From CAZSAT01 sp964604675 (GTDB taxonomy: Bacteria > Myxococcota_A > UBA796 > CAJQPC01): a stretch of 64,000 bases of DNA. Location of the stretch: positions 74,205 through 138,204 of the forward strand of contig CAZSAT010000003.1 in the NCBI GenBank assembly GCA_964604675.1, in the 5' to 3' direction. Position 1 is the stretch's first letter. Every line of letters begins with the position of its first letter. The position numbers were made by a program, and so were the translations under genes. Under the pieces are notes generated by a model that had not been told where the DNA came from, ran no database searches, and was given only the letters and a program-made list of their open reading frames with translations. Below are positions 7,193 to 16,800 of the stretch, in pieces.

Positions 7193-8152
7193 GTGCCGTT
7201 GCCGTTCCAGTCCGCGTCGCCCGACGAACCCCTCTCCCGGCTGCTCGGGTCCGTGCTGGCGCCACCGGCACCGGGACCGAGCCTGCTGGAGCCGTTCTGG
7301 TTCGAGCACGCCATTCGGGCGCAGGCGTGGCCGAGCAGCTTCGACCACGCGGCGCTGGGCGGGCTGCACGCCCCGTCGGTCGGTCTGGCCTTCGCGTGTG
7401 GCTACCAGGCATCGCTCAGGCGCCTCGTGCCGTCGCTGCCGCCTTCGGCCCTCGTGTCACTCGCGGTGACCGAGAAGGACGGTAACGGTCCCGCTGCGAT
7501 CGCCACCGAGCTGCACGACGACGGGCTCCGAGGGACGAAGGTCTTCGCCACCCTCGCCGCACCCGACCGGCCGCTGCTCGTGCTCGCGTCCGAAGGCGAC
7601 GACGGCGAGCGCAAGCGCCTCCGGCTCTTCCGGCTCACCGGTCGGGAGCCCGGCCTGACCATCGCTCAGGGTCCACGGCCGTTGTTCGTGCCCGAGATCA
7701 CCCACGCGGTGGTCCAGCTCGACGGCGTGCACGCCGAGGCCCTGGAGGGGGACGGCTGGGGCGACTACGTGAAGCCCTTCCGCACCCTCGAGGACGTGCA
7801 CGTGATCGGGGCCGTGCTGGCCTACGCGGTGGCCTGGTCGGGTCGGCTCGGCTGGCCGCTGTCGCTGCGTGAGCAGGGCGTTGCGGCGCTGTGTGCCGGA
7901 CGGGCCCTCGCGTCGTCGGATGCGCGCAGCCCGGCCGTGCACGTGGCCGTGGCCGGCTGGCTGCACAGCGTCACCGAGTTCCTGCAGCGGCTCCCCTTTC
8001 ATCGAGCTCCCGAGGCCGTCGGCGCGGCCTGGGAACGTGACAAGGCGCTGTTGCAGGTTGCCTCGGGTGCGCGCGTCGCACGATCTCGCAGGGCCTGGGA
8101 GCGCTTGGGCGTCACCCCTTGTCCTGCCGTGGGCGAGGAGCTGCGCGAGTGA
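7193..8152 (+). CDS. Divergent acyl-CoA dehydrogenase-like protein
   Basis: 319 residues, shorter than the usual 380-400 of acyl-CoA dehydrogenases. The middle part recalls the family's beta domain: AVTEKDGNGPAAIATELHDDG followed by LRGTKVFATLAAPDRPLLVLA (compare the dGy.lnG.K.fi..a..ad pattern). A helical C-terminal half then begins near FRTLEDVHVIGAVLAYAVA. I do not see the standard catalytic Glu context or the conserved C-terminal R..RI.GGT.EI block, so activity is doubtful and it may be a flavin-binding or sensory relative. Its stop overlaps the ATG of the hybrid kinase by one base (TGATG), suggesting co-expression. Confidence 0.55.
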   Translation: MPLPFQSASPDEPLSRLLGSVLAPPAPGPSLLEPFWFEHAIRAQAWPSSFDHAALGGLHAPSVGLAFACGYQASLRRLVPSLPPSALVSLAVTEKDGNGPAAIATELHDDGLRGTKVFATLAAPDRPLLVLASEGDDGERKRLRLFRLTGREPGLTIAQGPRPLFVPEITHAVVQLDGVHAEALEGDGWGDYVKPFRTLEDVHVIGAVLAYAVAWSGRLGWPLSLREQGVAALCAGRALASSDARSPAVHVAVAGWLHSVTEFLQRLPFHRAPEAVGAAWERDKALLQVASGARVARSRRAWERLGVTPCPAVGEELRE

Positions 8153-10722
8153 TGCGGCTCCAGGAGCTCGTCAGGCTCGACGACCCGGACGAGGTCCTCC
8201 TCGCCGCGTGCGTGGAGCTGACCGCGGCTGCATGGCGCTGGTCGGAAGCGGGGTGGTCGCTCCTCCACACGGTCGCAGGCGCTCCTGGGTCGGAGCCGCC
8301 TGCCCACCTCCGCGAGCTTCCGCACGGTCATGAGGGCACCTTCTGGATGCCGATCGGAGCCGCGGCGGAGCACGCCCTCGCGACGCAGAGCCCTCCCGAC
8401 GAGCCGCTCGTCGCGCAGGCGCTCCTCACCGCGGCCCTCGAGCGCGCCGGCGCGGTCCGTGCCAGTCGAGAGGCCCGGCTCGCCCTGGAGACGCAGCGGC
8501 GCGAGCTGCTCCAGCTCGTCGAGCGATCCCCCGCCATCATCGCGATCCGGCGCGGTGAGGAGCACCGCCTCGAGCTGGCGAACGCGGCCTACCTCGAGCT
8601 GATCGGCGAGCGGGAGGTCTTCGGGGTGCCCGGTCGCGAGGCGCTCCCGGAGATCGCGGCCCAGGGCTTCTTCGACCGGCTCGACGAGGTGTTCCGCTCG
8701 GGCGAGCCGTGGCAGCAGTCCGAGGTGCGCGCGGTCTACGAGCGGCACGACGGCCCGCGAGAGGGTTGGTACGACGTGTTGTGGCAGCCGCTCCGTGACG
8801 AGCACGGCGCCGTCACGGGAACGATGTTGCACGGGACCGACGTGACGAGCCTCGTCAAGGCGCGCATGGAGGCGGAGGCCGGGCAGAAGACGCTGCACAG
8901 CCTGCTGGAACGCGCTGCGGCCGTCGTGATCATCGCCCAGGGGCCCGAGCACGAGCTGACCTTCCAGAACCGGCGAGCACGCGCGCTGATCGGCGACCAG
9001 CCCCTCGGTCGCCGCCTGGGTCAGCTGTTGCCCCAAGCCGCCGAGCGTGGCTACCTGCGCCTGCTCGATCACGTGTTCGTGTCCGGGGAGCACCTCGAAG
9101 GCAACGCCCAGGAGATCGTGCTCGAGGTCGACGGGCGTGAGCGTCATGCCTGGTTCGACTACGTCATCGCGCCGTGGCGGAACGAGCACGGGCGTGTGTT
9201 GGGGGTCTGGCTCCACGCGGTGGACATCACGCGCACCCACCGGGCGCGGCTGGAGGCCCTCGCGGCCTGGGGTCGGTTCCGGGACCTCGTGGAGAGCCTC
9301 GATGCGGTGGTGCTCGAGGCCGACCCGGACACGCTGGCGTTCACCTACGTCAGCGACCATGCGACCGAGCTCTTCGGCTACCCCCTGCAGAGCTGGTTCG
9401 AGCCCGACTTCTTCACCACGCTGGTGCATCCGGAGGACCGGGAGCACGTGGTCAATCGCGTGCGCGGACGCCTGAAGGCGGGGCACGATCTGAGCTACCG
9501 GTTTCGCGCCCTCGCCGCCGACGGACGCACGGTCTGGGTGGTCGACCGGATCCGTCAGGTCCGCGACAAGGACGGGCGCGTGATCGCGCTGCGTGGGATC
9601 ATGACGGACGTGAGCCGGCTCCGGGACGCGGAGGACCAGCTCAGCGTGCTCCAGAGGAGCGAGGCGCTCGGTCACCTCGCCGGCGGCATTGCCCACGACT
9701 TCAACAACCTCCTGGCGGTGATCCTGGGCCGTGCGAGCCTGCTCGGCGCGGCGCTCGCTGACCAGGATGCCCTCCGGCCCCACGTGGACGCGCTGCGTTC
9801 CGCAACGCAACGCGCCTCCGAGCTGACCCAGCGGCTGATGACCCTCGCCGGGCAGGCCCCCTACGACGCGGCCCCGGTCGATCTCGTCGCTTTGGTGCGG
9901 GAGCTGGCCACGCTCCTGGAGCCCGGACTCGGCACGGTGTCCCTGGTCCTGGATCTCGACGAGCACACGCCTCACGTGCACGGAGACGGCGGCCAGGTCC
10001 AGCAGATCGTGATGAACCTGGTGATCAACGCGGGGGAAGCGCTCGACGGGACGGGCGGCGTCACTGTCCGCCTGGGGGAAGCCGAGGGTGGGCCCCATGG
10101 CGAGCCGGGTCCGTGGGTGGTCCTGGAGGTGGAGGACGACGGGCCGGGCATGGACGCGGGCACCCGCGACCGGGTGTTCGACCCCTTCTTCACGACCAAG
10201 GCCGCGGGGCGTGGTCTCGGCCTGGCGGCCGTGGCGGGGGTGGTGCGAGGCCACGAGGGACACCTCAGCGTGCGCTCGGCGGAGGGGGAGGGCACCTGCT
10301 TCACCGTGTGGCTGCCGGCGAGTGACGTGGTGTCCCAGGGGTCTCCGAGCCGCCTGGCGGTGGAGGCATCGCCGAGCAGGATCCTGGTCGTGGACGACGA
10401 GGCGTCGGTGCGCGAGGTCTGCGCGGCCATGCTCCGCCACCTCGGGCACGAGGTGGTCGAGGCCTCGAGCGGTGACCACGCCCAGACGATGCTGCAAGGC
10501 GTCGGGCTGGTGATCTGCGACCTCTCCATGCCGGGCATGTCGGGCGATCAGCTGTTCGAGTGGCTGCAGATCCACCACCCTCACGTGCCCTTCGTGCTCT
10601 GCACCGGCTACGACGCGACCAACTCGGCCGTGCGCTCCAACCGGGGCTACGCAGGCTTCCTGCACAAGCCCTACACGGTCGGCGAGATCGCGGCGGTCGT
10701 GGCCCGGGCCCTGGATGGCTGA
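8152..10722 (+). CDS. Hybrid sensor histidine kinase (three PAS, HisKA, HATPase, REC)
   Basis: 856 residues, no membrane segment, so cytoplasmic. Approximate order: N-terminal helical region 1-110, PAS domains near 115-235, 245-365 and 375-490 (the third with FTYVSDHATELFGYP and VHPEDREHV), HisKA with phospho-accepting His515 in GGIAHDFNNLL, HATPase with NLVINAGEAL, DDGPGMD and GRGLGLAAV, and a C-terminal receiver with Asp790 in CDLSMPGMSGD and Lys in LHKPYT. The ATG at 8152 is chosen because it overlaps the previous stop (TGATG). There is no separate response regulator nearby. The receiver may be the end of a phosphorelay or pass phosphate to a distant phosphotransfer protein. Confidence 0.92.
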   Translation: MRLQELVRLDDPDEVLLAACVELTAAAWRWSEAGWSLLHTVAGAPGSEPPAHLRELPHGHEGTFWMPIGAAAEHALATQSPPDEPLVAQALLTAALERAGAVRASREARLALETQRRELLQLVERSPAIIAIRRGEEHRLELANAAYLELIGEREVFGVPGREALPEIAAQGFFDRLDEVFRSGEPWQQSEVRAVYERHDGPREGWYDVLWQPLRDEHGAVTGTMLHGTDVTSLVKARMEAEAGQKTLHSLLERAAAVVIIAQGPEHELTFQNRRARALIGDQPLGRRLGQLLPQAAERGYLRLLDHVFVSGEHLEGNAQEIVLEVDGRERHAWFDYVIAPWRNEHGRVLGVWLHAVDITRTHRARLEALAAWGRFRDLVESLDAVVLEADPDTLAFTYVSDHATELFGYPLQSWFEPDFFTTLVHPEDREHVVNRVRGRLKAGHDLSYRFRALAADGRTVWVVDRIRQVRDKDGRVIALRGIMTDVSRLRDAEDQLSVLQRSEALGHLAGGIAHDFNNLLAVILGRASLLGAALADQDALRPHVDALRSATQRASELTQRLMTLAGQAPYDAAPVDLVALVRELATLLEPGLGTVSLVLDLDEHTPHVHGDGGQVQQIVMNLVINAGEALDGTGGVTVRLGEAEGGPHGEPGPWVVLEVEDDGPGMDAGTRDRVFDPFFTTKAAGRGLGLAAVAGVVRGHEGHLSVRSAEGEGTCFTVWLPASDVVSQGSPSRLAVEASPSRILVVDDEASVREVCAAMLRHLGHEVVEASSGDHAQTMLQGVGLVICDLSMPGMSGDQLFEWLQIHHPHVPFVLCTGYDATNSAVRSNRGYAGFLHKPYTVGEIAAVVARALDG

Positions 10723-11710
10723 GGCGGGGATCGGACGCCGGGTGTTCGGCGCCCTGGTTGCGGTCGCGGTCCTGGTGCTGGTCGGGCTCACGCTGGACCT
10801 CGACGCCGTGGCGACCACGCTTGCGGACGCGGACCCGGTCTGGCTGGTCGCTGCCGCGATGGCCTACCTTCCGAGCTGGTGGCTCCGCGGATGGCGGTGG
10901 CAGGGGCTGGCGGCGGATCTGGGTGACCGCGTGCCGATCGGGCCGGCGGTGGCGTTCGCCACCGTGGGCAACATGCTCAACCTGGTCTTGCCCGCCAAGG
11001 CGGGGGATCTGCTCTGGACGCACGCCGCGCACGAGCGCTTCGGTGTGCCGTACGGCCGAGGACTGGTGAGCGTGCTGGCGGGCCGGGTGCTCGACCTGGT
11101 CGTGCTCCTGGCGCTGGGCGCAGCCGCCTTCGGGACCACCGACAGCGACGTGGCCAGCGCGGCGTGGGCCAGCCTCGGAGGGCTGGTGGTGCTCCTCCTC
11201 CTCGGGTGGACCCTGGTGGTGCGCTTGCGTCTCGGCGGCCTGCTGTTGCGAGGCCCGCTCCAGCGCGTCCGGCCGGTGCACGACGCGCTGGTCGAACCAG
11301 CGGCGCGCCTGGGCGCGCGCCCCGCGCGCCTCGCCCTCCACGGCGGGACCACGCTCGTGATCTGGGGCATCGAGGCCCTCGTCGCCTGGTCGATCGCGCA
11401 GGGACTCGCCGTCGAGGTCACGATCGCCGGCGTGTTCGTCGCGATCATGGTCGCGAACCTGTCCAAGATCGTGCCGCTGACGCCTGCGAGCTTCGGGACC
11501 TACGAGGCCGCGGGTGCCGCCGCTCTGGCAGCCCTCGGCGTGGCCTACGCGTCGGGCTTCGCGCTGCTGCTCGTGGAGCACCTGCTGAAGAACCTGGTCA
11601 ACACCGCCCTCGGCCTGGTGGCGATGATGTGGACGGATGTGCCCGTGCTCCGCGTGGACCTCCAGGCCCTCCGGGCGCGGGCTCGCTTGCAGGCCCCGGA
11701 CAAGAACTGA
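10715..11710 (+). CDS. UPF0104 / lysylphosphatidylglycerol synthase-type membrane protein
   Basis: 331 residues with about eight hydrophobic helices. It matches the flippase-like membrane half of MprF (UPF0104/AglD type): WWLRGWRWQGL early, GNMLNLVLPAKAGDLLW for the conserved N..LP.R.GE segment, and IVPLTPASFGTYEAA near the end (compare P.tPgg.G..E). These proteins are thought to move lipids or glycolipids across the inner membrane; there is no synthase domain here. The first 8 bp overlap the end of the histidine kinase gene, indicating coupled translation. Confidence 0.85.
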   Translation: MAEAGIGRRVFGALVAVAVLVLVGLTLDLDAVATTLADADPVWLVAAAMAYLPSWWLRGWRWQGLAADLGDRVPIGPAVAFATVGNMLNLVLPAKAGDLLWTHAAHERFGVPYGRGLVSVLAGRVLDLVVLLALGAAAFGTTDSDVASAAWASLGGLVVLLLLGWTLVVRLRLGGLLLRGPLQRVRPVHDALVEPAARLGARPARLALHGGTTLVIWGIEALVAWSIAQGLAVEVTIAGVFVAIMVANLSKIVPLTPASFGTYEAAGAAALAALGVAYASGFALLLVEHLLKNLVNTALGLVAMMWTDVPVLRVDLQALRARARLQAPDKN

Positions 11711-11751
11711 CCCGGGGGACCGCTTAGGATGGCGCCGGTGCTGGTGACCTC

Positions 11752-13143
11752 ATGATCGAGACGCTCGCTGCGTGGTGGGGGCTGGACGACCAGCCCGGAA
11801 GTCGGGTGCTGCACCTCTGGCTGCACCGCGAGCTGCAGCTGCGAGCGGTCGCGTTGCGCAACCTCCTCCGAACGAGCGCTGGTGAGCAGTGGGTCATCGG
11901 CCTCGAGCACGAGATCGGTCTGCAGGGGCGCCATGCGGAGGAGCTGCCTGCGGCCTGGTCGCGCCGGCTGCGTGCCGGGTTGGCCACCCAGGACCTGGCG
12001 CTGGCGGAGGCCGCGGCGATGCTGCGCGCGGTCGATCGGCTGCACGCGGTCGAAGCGCCCCACCACCACGGGCTGCTCGTCACCGTGCCCGCTGGGCTCG
12101 GTGGCGGCTCGGGGGTGTTGCTGGGACCGGCCGAGAGGGGGCTCGAGCAGCTCGCGACGGCCGACCGCCAGCTCGTCCGCGGCGCGCGCCATCGCGGCCA
12201 CCGCGTGCGCGACCTCCTCGGCTTGTCGTTCCACGTCCACCAGCACGACAGCGCCCATCGGGTGTCGGTGCGGCGCTTGCCGGGCCGGGTCGGTGCGGCG
12301 CTGCGACGCGCCCTCCGCCTCGAGCAGCTGCGGGTTGCCGTGTGCCCGGGCCCGGAGGTGAGCTACGACGTCCGGCTCGACCGGGAGCACGCCACGGAGC
12401 ACTTCGGCGTGCCCTTCTGGCTCAGCTCGGTGGCCGCGAAGGATCGCAGCATCGCAGAGCAAGCCGTGGATCAAGCGGTGGTCCAGGCGCGCGACCTGCG
12501 CGCGTCGGTGCTGCTCTTTGGCGAGCTCACCCTGGATGAGGCGCTGCTCGCGAGGCTCCGGGCGAAGCTCGCCGAGCAGCCCGGCGGGCTCCCGGCGCTC
12601 GTGGTGGCGGGCAGCTTCCACCGCGTGGTCGGCGACACGCCCCGCAACCGCTGCACCGTGCTGGACAGCAGCGGATCCGTGCTCTGGGAGCAGGACAAGC
12701 AGGTCCCCTACGAGTTGCCCGAAGGCCAGGCGTCCGGGGTGGGGGTGCACGACGCGGCCGCGGTCGAGGCCGTCGAAGCCTGCGACACGCTCGTCGTGGT
12801 CGACGGCCCCCTCGGCCGGATGGCGAGCCCGATCTGCTTGGACTTCTGTGGCACGTGGTTGCGCGAGCTGTTCGTCGGCCTCGGCGTGAACCTGCTCCTG
12901 GTGCCTGCAGCGTCCCCACGGACGGAGGACTTCGTCGAGCGTGCACGGGAGCTCGGAACCGACGGCCGAACGACCACGATCGTGGCCAACGCCGCCTGGG
13001 TCCTGGCGGCCGCTGGCCGGGTCGACGAGGCCGTGGCCCTGCTCTACATGCCGCTCCACGACGCGCTCTGGCGCCGGGACTACGCGCCGGGGAGTGCCTT
13101 GGAGGTGTTTAATATCAATGAACTACTTGATGCCAACGAATAG
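11752..13143 (+). CDS. Carbon-nitrogen hydrolase (nitrilase superfamily) with long N-terminal extension
   Basis: 463 residues. The C-terminal half has the nitrilase Glu-Lys-Cys triad in the right order: Glu258 in LLFGELTLDEAL, Lys316 in EQDKQVPYELPEG, and Cys362 in SPICLDFCGTW, followed by NLLLVPAASP. The first ~210 residues are a separate helical domain (VLHLWLHRELQLRAVALRNLL) that I do not recognise; it may tether or regulate the enzyme. The next genes, in the same direction, encode a winged-helix protein and a KGGVGR ParA-TPR ATPase, so it may be the effector of that group (inference). The last codons (13108-13143) are distinctly AT-rich compared with everything around them. Confidence 0.75.
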   Translation: MIETLAAWWGLDDQPGSRVLHLWLHRELQLRAVALRNLLRTSAGEQWVIGLEHEIGLQGRHAEELPAAWSRRLRAGLATQDLALAEAAAMLRAVDRLHAVEAPHHHGLLVTVPAGLGGGSGVLLGPAERGLEQLATADRQLVRGARHRGHRVRDLLGLSFHVHQHDSAHRVSVRRLPGRVGAALRRALRLEQLRVAVCPGPEVSYDVRLDREHATEHFGVPFWLSSVAAKDRSIAEQAVDQAVVQARDLRASVLLFGELTLDEALLARLRAKLAEQPGGLPALVVAGSFHRVVGDTPRNRCTVLDSSGSVLWEQDKQVPYELPEGQASGVGVHDAAAVEAVEACDTLVVVDGPLGRMASPICLDFCGTWLRELFVGLGVNLLLVPAASPRTEDFVERARELGTDGRTTTIVANAAWVLAAAGRVDEAVALLYMPLHDALWRRDYAPGSALEVFNINELLDANE

Positions 13144-13155
13144 CTGACATAAGCT
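13127..13155 (+). promoter_or_regulatory. Candidate sigma-70-like promoter in an AT-rich island
   Basis: TTGATG at 13127-13132 (5 of 6 to the -35 consensus positions TTGA..) is followed by CATAAG at 13148 (15-bp spacer) or TAAGCT at 13150 (17-bp spacer). The box lies inside an AT-rich stretch of about 50 bp that covers the end of the nitrilase-like gene. It would drive the winged-helix/ATPase genes from 13185. Inference from motif and composition only. Confidence 0.35.
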
Positions 13156-13184
13156 TCACGATGCACACCCCTCTGGGAGGATCC

Positions 13185-13799
13185 ATGGTGCTGGACGCGT
13201 CAGGCGCTCCGGCGGAGCTGGTCGACGAAGCGCGCAGCCGGGCCGAGGCCGGGGAGGCGGGGGCCTTCCAGGCGCTGGATCGTGAGCTGCGAAAGCACGT
13301 GCTGCGCTGCCTTCAGGATGGGCGGCCTGCCGAACCGGTGGAGGAAGCGCTCGAGCGTGCGCTCTGGTGGGCGGACGGGCAGCGCGCGGCCCCGTGGCGC
13401 GCGCGCTGGGAGCAGCTCATCGAGCTGCTGGAGGATGGGCAACAGCTGCCGTCGCGAGCCGCCGACCTCCAGGCTGTCGCCCCCAGCGGCCGGGCCGCAG
13501 AGGTGCTCCAGGCGCTCGCGCGGCTGGGCGGCCCGGTCCGGCGCGAGAGCCTGCGAGAGGCCGTCGGCGTGAGCCAGGCACACCTGTCGAACCTGCTCGG
13601 AAAGCTGGAGCGCGCAGGGCTGGTCACCCGCCGCAAGGGTGTGGGGCGCGAGGTCTGGGTGTTGTTGGCGCCACGAGGGCGGGAGGTCCTGGAGCTGTTG
13701 CCGGAGCGGAAGGTGCCCACGAGCCGTCCGGAGGCGGCGGAGCCGATGCTGCTCTGGAACACGGAGGCGCTGTACCTTCCCGTGGCGGCCGAGGGCTGA
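13185..13799 (+). CDS. Winged-helix (MarR-like) DNA-binding protein
   Basis: 204 residues. The C-terminal half is a winged helix: LQALARLGGPVRRESLREAV, recognition-helix region GVSQAHLSNLLGKLERAGLV, then the wing TRRKGVGREVWVLLAPRGREVL. The first ~100 residues are helical and unassigned. I prefer the ATG at 13185 over the upstream in-frame ATG at 13161 because GGGAGG (13175-13180) sits just before it. The stop is 3 bp from the GTG of the ATPase gene, so both are almost certainly co-transcribed. Likely the local transcriptional regulator of the ATPase operon, possibly acting at the AT-rich site upstream (inference). Confidence 0.7.
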   Translation: MVLDASGAPAELVDEARSRAEAGEAGAFQALDRELRKHVLRCLQDGRPAEPVEEALERALWWADGQRAAPWRARWEQLIELLEDGQQLPSRAADLQAVAPSGRAAEVLQALARLGGPVRRESLREAVGVSQAHLSNLLGKLERAGLVTRRKGVGREVWVLLAPRGREVLELLPERKVPTSRPEAAEPMLLWNTEALYLPVAAEG

Positions 13800-13802
13800 C
13801 CG

Positions 13803-16800
13803 GTGGCGTTCTACGTCGCGTTCTACTCGTACAAGGGCGGGGTCGGGCGTAGCCTGGCGCTGTCGAACGTGGCCTGGGCGCTGGCGGCCGCCGGGCGTCG
13901 GGTGGTGCTGGTCGACCTCGACCTCGAGGCGCCCGGCCTGGACGCGGTGCCCGGGCTCGCTCCGCGTCGGAGGCGCAAGCCCCGAAAGGGCTTCCTCGAG
14001 CTCGCCGCGGGCTACGCGCGCCGAGGGCGTCTGCCGAGCCTGCGCAGCCACCTCCATCCCGCGGCCAAGGCCCCCGCCCCGGGCAAGGTCTGGCTCATGC
14101 CGGCCGGTCGCCCCGGGCCGGCCTACCAGAAGGCGCTCCACGAGCTCGACTGGGCGTGCCTGCACCCCAAGAAGGGCACCGAGCCGTTCCTGGAGGGGCT
14201 GCGCCACGCCATCGAGGAGGTCTGCCGGCCGGACTACGTGCTGATCGACGCGCGCACGGGCCTGTCCGACGTCGGCGGCCTCACCACCCACCAGCTCGCG
14301 GACTCGGTCGTGCTGGTCTTCAACCTCACGTGGCCCTGCATCGAGGGCTCGGTCCGCGCGTACCGCTCCATGGTGTCGGAGGCGAGCCGCGTGCGGAGTG
14401 TCACCCTGCTCGCGTCGCCCGTGCCCCCGCTCGCCCCCGAGGAAGGCTCGGTCGTGGCCCGCCGGCTGCAACGCGCCGCCGAGCTCATGCCGCGGGGGGT
14501 GTCGCACGGTCGCCGCATCCACACGGTCGAGTACCACCCCGCGATGGCGCTCTCCGACGAGCTGGCGGTGTGCGATCCGGAGCGCTGGCCGGCCGCGGAG
14601 CGCTACCTGCGCGTCGCCGAGGCCTTGCAGCTCGAGAGCCCGGAGGAGGTGCTGGCCACGGCGCGGGAGGCCCGCCACCTGCAGGAGTCGGGGCGCGTCG
14701 ACGAGGCGGTCGCCTTGCTCGAGACCTTCTGCGTCGCCCACCCCCGGAACGCGTCCGCGCGCGAGGCCCTGGGCGACGTGTTGCTGGAGTCCCGGCGGCC
14801 GGCCGAGGCCGCCGAGGCGTACGAGCGTGCTGTGGCCCTGGCCCCGGAGCGCCCGCACCTCCAGCGGCGACTGGGCGAGGCTCGGCTGGCAGCTGGCGAC
14901 GCCGAGGGTGCCGTGGGGGCACTGCGGGCCGCCATCGACGGCGGCGCGGAGGGGCAGGATGCGTGGGCGGCTCTCGCTGGCGCGCACCAGGCACTCGGCC
15001 AGACGCACGAGGAGACCGAGGCCCGTCGTGAGGCGGTGAAGGCCGTGCTGTCGGAGGGCGCGGGCGAGGACTGGGCGGCGGCGGATCGGGAGGTGCTCGA
15101 GGCGGACTTCGTGCGCGCCCTCGACCGCGCCCCGCCCCTGGCCGACCTCGACTCCCAGGCCTTCTGGGACCTCCTCATGGGCTCCCTGTCCCTGCCCCTG
15201 CCCGACAAGCTCGGCATCGCTCGGGCCGTGCTCGACGGCTCCTTGGACGCCGAGGGTGTGGCCCGCATCCGGGCGCTGCTGCGCGACGGCCAGCAGCGTG
15301 CGGAAGAGATCTTCGGCCCCGGCACGGCGCGCCTCCAGGCCCGCATCCGCGAGGCGCTCGCCGACCCGACCGATGTGGCGGCCGTGCTCGCGCTGACCGA
15401 CGGGGGCGACGACGACGGTTGGCTGCAGCTCTACGCGGCGCGGCTCTTGGTCGAGGGCAGCGACGATCAGCTCCGCCTGCTGCGCGAGGCGGTCGCCGAG
15501 GACCCCACGCTCGACCGGGCCTGGGATGCCCTGGGTCAGGCGCTCGGAGCCGCTGCTCGGCGCGACGATGGGCGTCGTCGGCTCGCGCTGTTGAGGGAAG
15601 CCGTGCGCGCCCACGAGGAGGCCGTCCGGCTCTCCGGCGGCGCGGGGGCGCGGTACCACATCGGGCGCCGGCTCGTGGAGCTGGCCGAGGAGCTGGAAGG
15701 TGTGGCCCGGCAGGAGCACCTCCGGCAGGCCGCCGAACACCTCCGCGAGGCGCACGGCCTCGACAGCGAACGGTCCGAGATCCTGGAGGCGTGGGGCGCG
15801 GCGCTCGTGGAGCTCGCGGCAGCCGGCGAGGGTGCGTCACGCCGGCGCCTGCTCCGAAGCGCGTGCCGTCGGTTTCGAGAGGCGGTGGAGCGTCGGCCCA
15901 CCAGCTACGGCGGCCAGTTCGCTTGGGGCAACGCGCTGGTCGAGCTCGCCCGCGAGTCCGACCCCATCGAGCGGGTGGACTACCTGCAGGAGGCCACCCG
16001 TCGCTACGAGGATGCGGCGCTTCTGAGGCCCCGCCGTGCGGAGGCACATCACAACTGGGGCGCGGCCTTGTTGATGCTCGGCGAGCAGGAAGGCGGCCCG
16101 TGGCTCGAGCTCGCGAAGCGGCGCTTCACCGAAGCCCTGGTCCTCCGACCCGGCGATCCGCGAAGCCTGCACGGTCTCGGTCGAACCGTGCTCGGCCTCG
16201 CCCGGGGAGGGCGGGGCGACGTCCTGGAGGCCCAGGCCGTGCTGGCCGAGGCGGCCCAGGCCGACCTGGCCCTTCCCGGGCTCCGGGCCGACCTCGGTCG
16301 CAGCCTGGTGCTGCTCGCCGAGGACGCCAGGGACGACGGCGAACGGGAGGGGCGTTTCCGGGAAGCGGAGGCGGTGTTCGCCGAAGCCCTCTCGGAGGCG
16401 CCGGGTGACGTGGAGACCTTGAAGGCCTGGGGCGACGCGCTCTTGCGGCACGCCCGGCTCGTCGACGAGGAGCAGCAGGGTTCGCTGCTCCGCGATGCCT
16501 GTGGGCGCTACGCAGAGGCCTTGCAGCTCCTGCCCGGCGACTACCGGGCCCTCAACAACTGGGGGCACGCGCTGCTGCTGCAGGCGCGGGGCGCCGTGGG
16601 CGAGCGCAGGCTCGAGCTCCTCGAGGCGGCGGCCGCGCGCTTCGAACACGCGGATCGCGTGGGTCCGGCCCTGGCCGCCATGGCCAACGGGATCGGCGCC
16701 ACCCGCTTGCTGCTCGCCGGCGATGCTCCGGAGTCCGAGCGCGACGCCCTGCTCGACGCCGCGGAGGCCTGGTTCGTGGAGGCCGACGCGCGGTCGGATG

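Noticed and set aside
7999..10818. Long minus-strand open frame opposite the PAS hybrid kinase
   Set aside because: The plus strand encodes an unmistakable PAS/HisKA/HATPase/REC protein; the antisense frame has no recognisable domain.
13200..15755. Long minus-strand open frame opposite the ATPase-TPR gene
   Set aside because: Low-complexity His/Arg/Leu/Gly text, typical antisense of TPR coding in high-GC DNA.
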